NCBI GenBank assembly: GCA_947173945.1
Contig: CAMWGV010000017.1
Coordinates: 1-46,003 of the forward strand
Source: an uncultured Lachnospiraceae bacterium
Lineage (GTDB): Bacteria; Bacillota; Clostridia; Lachnospirales; Lachnospiraceae
Direction: 5' to 3'
Length of the DNA stretch: 46,003 bases
Shown here: in pieces, positions 42,870 to 46,003 of the stretch
Position numbering within the stretch: position 1 is the first letter of the stretch
Layout of the letters: every line of letters starts with the position of its first letter
Notes under the pieces: generated by a model
What the model saw: the letters and a program-made list of their open reading frames with translations, nothing else
The model's database searches: none
Told to the model about the DNA's origin: nothing
Translations under genes and position numbers: made by a program

Positions 42870-42901
42870 TTTAATAGTGTAATAGAAATTGGAGGTTTTT
42901 T

Positions 42902-44362
42902 ATGGATATTTATAAGGACATAGAAGCAAGAACCAACGGTGACATTTACATGGGTGTGGTAGGACCTGTGAGAACCGGAAAATCTACATTTATTAAAAGA
43001 TTCATGGAGCTTATGGTTCTTCCTGCCATAGGTGATGACAACAGCAGACAGAGGGCAAAGGATGAGCTCCCTCAGTCAGCAGGTGGAAAAACAATTATGA
43101 CGACGGAGCCTAAATTTATTCCTAAGGAGGCTGTAGAGGTAACAATAGGAGAGGGAATAAAGCTGAAATGCAGGCTGATTGACTGTGTGGGCTATATGAT
43201 TGAAGGGGCAGAAGGACATGAAGAGGATGGAGTAGAACGACTTGTCAAGACACCGTGGTATGATTATGATGTACCTTTTACAAAGGCAGCAGAGCTTGGA
43301 ACAAAGAAGGTTATATTTGACCATTCTACAGTTGGAATCGTTGTGAGCTGTGATGGCTCAATTACGGATATTCCGAGGGAATCGTACATAGAAGCAGAAA
43401 AACGTACAGTAACAGAGCTCAAGGAGATTGGAAAACCGTTTATTATGGTTCTGAATTCCCTCCGTCCGGCATCACCGGATACAAAAGAGCTTGCAGATAT
43501 GCTCAGCAGGGAGTACGGTGTTGATGTAGTGCCTGTAAACTGTGACCAGCTGAAAATGAAGGATGTCAACACAATATTTGAGTGCCTTTTGATGGATTTC
43601 CCTGTGACGGCAGTAAATTTCAACATACCAAAGTGGGTAGAGGCGATAGATCATGATAATCCTGTAAAGGCATACATGATAAAAGCAGCAGGGGAGTGCT
43701 TTAAGGATATTCAGCATATGAGGGATGTCTATAATCTTATGTGTGATGATGATGAGTACATCGAGAAGATAGAATTAAGCAATCTGAACATGGCGGATGG
43801 TACGGTTAATATAAGTGTTATGCTATATAACAAATATTATTATGATATGCTTTCCACAATGCTTGGAACGGAAATAAGAAGTGAATATGACTTTATAAGA
43901 GAAATAACGCAGATGGCAAAGACAAAGAGGCAATGTGAGAAGGTTAGTGAGGCATATTTACAGTCGTGTACAACCGGTTACGGTTCGGTAAGCCCTGACG
44001 AGGCAGACATAAAGCTTGATGCACCTGAGCTTATTCGTTCGGGAAATAAATATGGTGTAAAAATAAAGGCGGAGGCACCGTCAATCCATCTGATTAAAGC
44101 GAATATTACAACGGAGATTGCACCTATTGTGGGCTCAGAGGAGCAGGCCAAGGAGCTTATAAGCTACATAAACAGTGATAGTGATGATCAGAATAATATA
44201 TGGTCTGTCAATATTTTTGGCAAATCGGTTCAGCAGCTTGTTGAGGATGGGCTGAAATCCAAGATAAGTAAAATTAATCAGGATAGCCAGCAGAAGCTTC
44301 AGGATACAATGGAGAAGATTGTGAATGACTCGAATGGAGGAATGGTTTGCATTATAATTTAA
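42902..44362 (+). CDS. spoIVA: Stage IV sporulation protein A
   Basis: This ATPase polymerises on the forespore and forms the base of the spore coat. The 486-residue length is close to the usual 492. It opens MDIYKDIEARTNGDIYMGVV followed by Walker A GPVRTGKSTFIK; TTEPKFIPKEAVEV and RLIDCVGYMIEGAEGHEEDG are characteristic of the family, as is the C-terminal end (NGGMVCIII). GGAGG lies 7 nt before the ATG. It shows that the organism carries sporulation genes. The next promoter overlaps its end. Confidence 0.98.
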   Translation: MDIYKDIEARTNGDIYMGVVGPVRTGKSTFIKRFMELMVLPAIGDDNSRQRAKDELPQSAGGKTIMTTEPKFIPKEAVEVTIGEGIKLKCRLIDCVGYMIEGAEGHEEDGVERLVKTPWYDYDVPFTKAAELGTKKVIFDHSTVGIVVSCDGSITDIPRESYIEAEKRTVTELKEIGKPFIMVLNSLRPASPDTKELADMLSREYGVDVVPVNCDQLKMKDVNTIFECLLMDFPVTAVNFNIPKWVEAIDHDNPVKAYMIKAAGECFKDIQHMRDVYNLMCDDDEYIEKIELSNLNMADGTVNISVMLYNKYYYDMLSTMLGTEIRSEYDFIREITQMAKTKRQCEKVSEAYLQSCTTGYGSVSPDEADIKLDAPELIRSGNKYGVKIKAEAPSIHLIKANITTEIAPIVGSEEQAKELISYINSDSDDQNNIWSVNIFGKSVQQLVEDGLKSKISKINQDSQQKLQDTMEKIVNDSNGGMVCIII

Positions 44363-44375
44363 ATTATTATATAAT
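44347..44375 (+). promoter_or_regulatory. Promoter of scpA-scpB
   Basis: TTGCAT (44347-44352), 17-nt spacer, TATAAT (44370-44375), overlapping the 3' end of spoIVA. It separates vegetative scpAB from the sporulation gene. Confidence 0.65.
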
Positions 44376-44427
44376 GAATCGGATTTGATTTTAAGACAGA
44401 AAATGTGATACGGAGTTTTTGAAGTAC

Positions 44428-45171
44428 ATGAGTATTGAGGTAAAGTTGAATGTATTTGAGGGTCCTTTGGATTTGCTTTTACATTTGATAGAGAAAAACA
44501 AATTTAATATATTTGATATTCCCATAGTGGATATAACGGAGCAGTACCTCGAATATGTGAACCAGATGGATGGTTCCGATCTTGACCTTATGAGTGAATT
44601 TCTGGTCATGGCAGGAACGCTTCTGAGTATTAAGGCAAAAATGCTTCTTCCGAAAGAGGAGGAGCCTGAAGAGGAGGAGGACCCAAGAAGTGAGCTTGTG
44701 AGAAGACTCCTTGAGTACAAGATGTATAAGTACGCATCCTATGAGCTGAAGGACATGGAGCTTGATGCGGAAAAATCATATTATAAGCATGCCACGCTGC
44801 CGAAAGAGGTATTGGAGTATAAAGAGGACATAGATCCGGCTGAGGTTGTAGGTGATTTGACACTTGCCAGACTGAATGAAATATTTAATCAGGTGATTAA
44901 GCGGACGGTTGACAGGGTTGACCCTATACGAAGCAAGTTTGGAACTATAGAGAAAGATGAAGTTCGTGTTGAGGACAAAATGGAGGAAATACGAACAGGC
45001 ATAAAGGGTCTGCGGGGTATTAATTTCAGAACACTTTTGGAGACGCAGGCATCTAGAATAAATGTCATCGTTACATTTTTGGCAGTGCTTGAGCTGATGA
45101 AGGTAGGAAGTATAGTTATACGTCAGGATGATTTGTTCGGGGAAATAATGATAGATTCTCTCGAGATGTAA
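44428..45171 (+). CDS. scpA: Segregation and condensation protein A
   Basis: This kleisin subunit of the SMC-ScpAB condensin compacts and segregates chromosomes. The 247-residue protein begins MSIEVKLNVFEGPLDLLLHL, followed by IEKNKFNIFDIPIVDITEQY, the N-terminal kleisin signature. An acidic EEEPEEEEDPRSEL linker and a C-terminal winged helix (FLAVLELMKVGSIVIRQDDL) complete it. ATG at 44428 is chosen to match the family N-terminus although GGAG is 12 nt away; a TTG at 44419 is an alternative. scpB follows 15 bp later. Confidence 0.96.
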   Translation: MSIEVKLNVFEGPLDLLLHLIEKNKFNIFDIPIVDITEQYLEYVNQMDGSDLDLMSEFLVMAGTLLSIKAKMLLPKEEEPEEEEDPRSELVRRLLEYKMYKYASYELKDMELDAEKSYYKHATLPKEVLEYKEDIDPAEVVGDLTLARLNEIFNQVIKRTVDRVDPIRSKFGTIEKDEVRVEDKMEEIRTGIKGLRGINFRTLLETQASRINVIVTFLAVLELMKVGSIVIRQDDLFGEIMIDSLEM

Positions 45172-45186
45172 TGAAACGGAGGAAAT

Positions 45187-45762
45187 ATGGAAGATACAAA
45201 TAACAGCATTGCGGCAGCAATTGAGGCGATACTCTTTTCCATGGGGGAGGCTGTACCCAAAAAGGAGCTTTTAAATGTGCTTGAAATAGAAGAAAATGAG
45301 CTTAAGGAAGCAATCGATTTTTTGACAGCCGAATATGAGAGTGACAACAGGGGGATAAAGCTTGTAAAGCTGGAGGACTCATACCAGTTATGCACAAAGC
45401 ATAAGTATTACGAGTATCTCACTAAGCTTGTGAATATGCCGAAGAAGCATGTGCTTACGGATTCTTTGATGGAAACGTTATCCATAGTTGCATATAAACA
45501 GCCGATTACAAGGCAGGAAGTAGAGGCTATCCGTGGTGTTTCCTGTGTGCATGCAATAAATAAGCTTGTGGAATATAAGCTTGTGGCAGAGGTGGGGAGG
45601 CTGGATGCAGTCGGAAGACCCATACTTTTTGGTACAACAGAGGACTTTTTAAGAAGCTTTGGAGTTACGTCTATGGATGAGCTTCCTGTTATTACGCCTG
45701 ATAAAATAGAAGACTTCAGGCAGCAGGCGATGGAGGAAGTAAACATTAAGGTAGAAACGTAA
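45187..45762 (+). CDS. scpB: Segregation and condensation protein B
   Basis: This winged-helix partner dimerises and binds ScpA in the SMC complex. The 191-residue protein has the family features SIAAAIEAILFSMGEAVPKK, SLMETLSIVAYKQPITRQEV and AIRGVSCVHAINKLVEYKLV, then GRPILFGTTEDFLRSFGV. ACGGAGG lies 5 nt before the ATG. It is followed by a strong terminator that closes the scpAB unit. Confidence 0.97.
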   Translation: MEDTNNSIAAAIEAILFSMGEAVPKKELLNVLEIEENELKEAIDFLTAEYESDNRGIKLVKLEDSYQLCTKHKYYEYLTKLVNMPKKHVLTDSLMETLSIVAYKQPITRQEVEAIRGVSCVHAINKLVEYKLVAEVGRLDAVGRPILFGTTEDFLRSFGVTSMDELPVITPDKIEDFRQQAMEEVNIKVET

Positions 45763-45764
45763 AG

Positions 45765-45812
45765 ACACGCTTTCGCTATGTTTGAGACGAGCGAAAGCGT
45801 GTTTTATATTTC
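45765..45812 (+). terminator. Terminator after scpB
   Basis: ACACGCTTTCGCT (45765-45777) pairs with AGCGAAAGCGTGT (45790-45802), followed by TTTATATTT. Confidence 0.85.
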
Positions 45813-45828
45813 TAAAGATAAAAAACTC

Positions 45829-45857
45829 TTGAATTTATAATACGCATGTGGTACTAT
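45829..45857 (+). promoter_or_regulatory. Promoter of a gene beyond the window
   Basis: TTGAAT (45829-45834), 17-nt spacer, TACTAT (45852-45857). The remaining sequence to 46003 has no gene start I can defend and contains an AACTTCG/CGAAGTT inverted repeat (from 45927 and about 45961). Confidence 0.55.
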
Positions 45858-46003
45858 GTATACAAGGCATTGTATTCTAATTTAATTTGTGGCTTAGCCA
45901 TTCTTGACTAATCTGTAATCAAATAAAACTTCGATGCTTTATTTCACAAAAAAATAGGCAGCGAAGTTGCTGTTTGGAACATGAGAATATGTGAGTAATA
46001 TAG

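Overview
The window looks like a chromosomal segment of a low-GC, anaerobic, spore-forming Firmicute, most probably Lachnospiraceae (Clostridia). This rests on spoIVA, a flagellar-export-like gene pair with cheR, an IspH/S1 fusion protein, a sodium-pump decarboxylase cluster, GH94 cellobiose phosphorylase, a BspA-like leucine-rich repeat protein, and strong AGGAGG ribosome binding sites before nearly every gene. No tRNA, rRNA, CRISPR array or intact transposase was seen.

Layout. 1-2134: the 3' part of a surface LRR protein. 2234-4755: a 2.5-kb AT-rich region holding a small hydrophobic-peptide locus and four broken small genes, plus weak ORFs. 4608-9360: pnp with a structured leader, then a cellobiose phosphorylase gene. 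9400-9848: a 449-bp multilayer palindrome between convergent genes. 9857-11228 (minus strand): a TetR regulator and a membrane protein. 11427-19885: tepA, ftsK, fhs, folD, rimO, pgsA, pncC (membrane proteolysis, DNA translocation, one-carbon metabolism, S12 methylthiolation, phospholipid synthesis, nucleotide repair). 19968-21081: two unrecognised membrane proteins. 21214-26756: five genes combining a 12S-type carboxyltransferase, a lipoprotein-like OadG, a biotin carrier, the sodium-pumping beta subunit and a 5S/OadA-type carboxyltransferase, with a structured RNA before the last gene. 26823-31524: HI0933-family flavoprotein, cmk, ispH-rpsA fusion, cheR. 31643-37661: rplS, two lepB genes, rbgA, rnhB, a FliK-like and an FlhB-C-like protein, and a UPF0102 protein, resembling the Bacillus rplS-rbgA-rnhB-ylqG-ylqH order. 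37713-45762: pgeF, der, plsY, gpsA, an SGNH-hydrolase-like envelope protein, spoIVA, scpA, scpB.

Most of the window is housekeeping with conserved neighbourhoods and tight operon spacing. The unusual material lies in three places. The 9400-9848 palindrome has internal arms in crossed rather than nested order. The 2.9-3.2 kb peptide locus has the layout of a type I toxin gene. The carboxyltransferase cluster contains a multi-helix RNA. Two further points are an internal ribosome binding site that could release a free S1 protein from the IspH fusion, and a long hairpin in the pnp leader like those used for PNPase autoregulation elsewhere. All functional calls come from reading motifs and gene order by eye; no database search was run.
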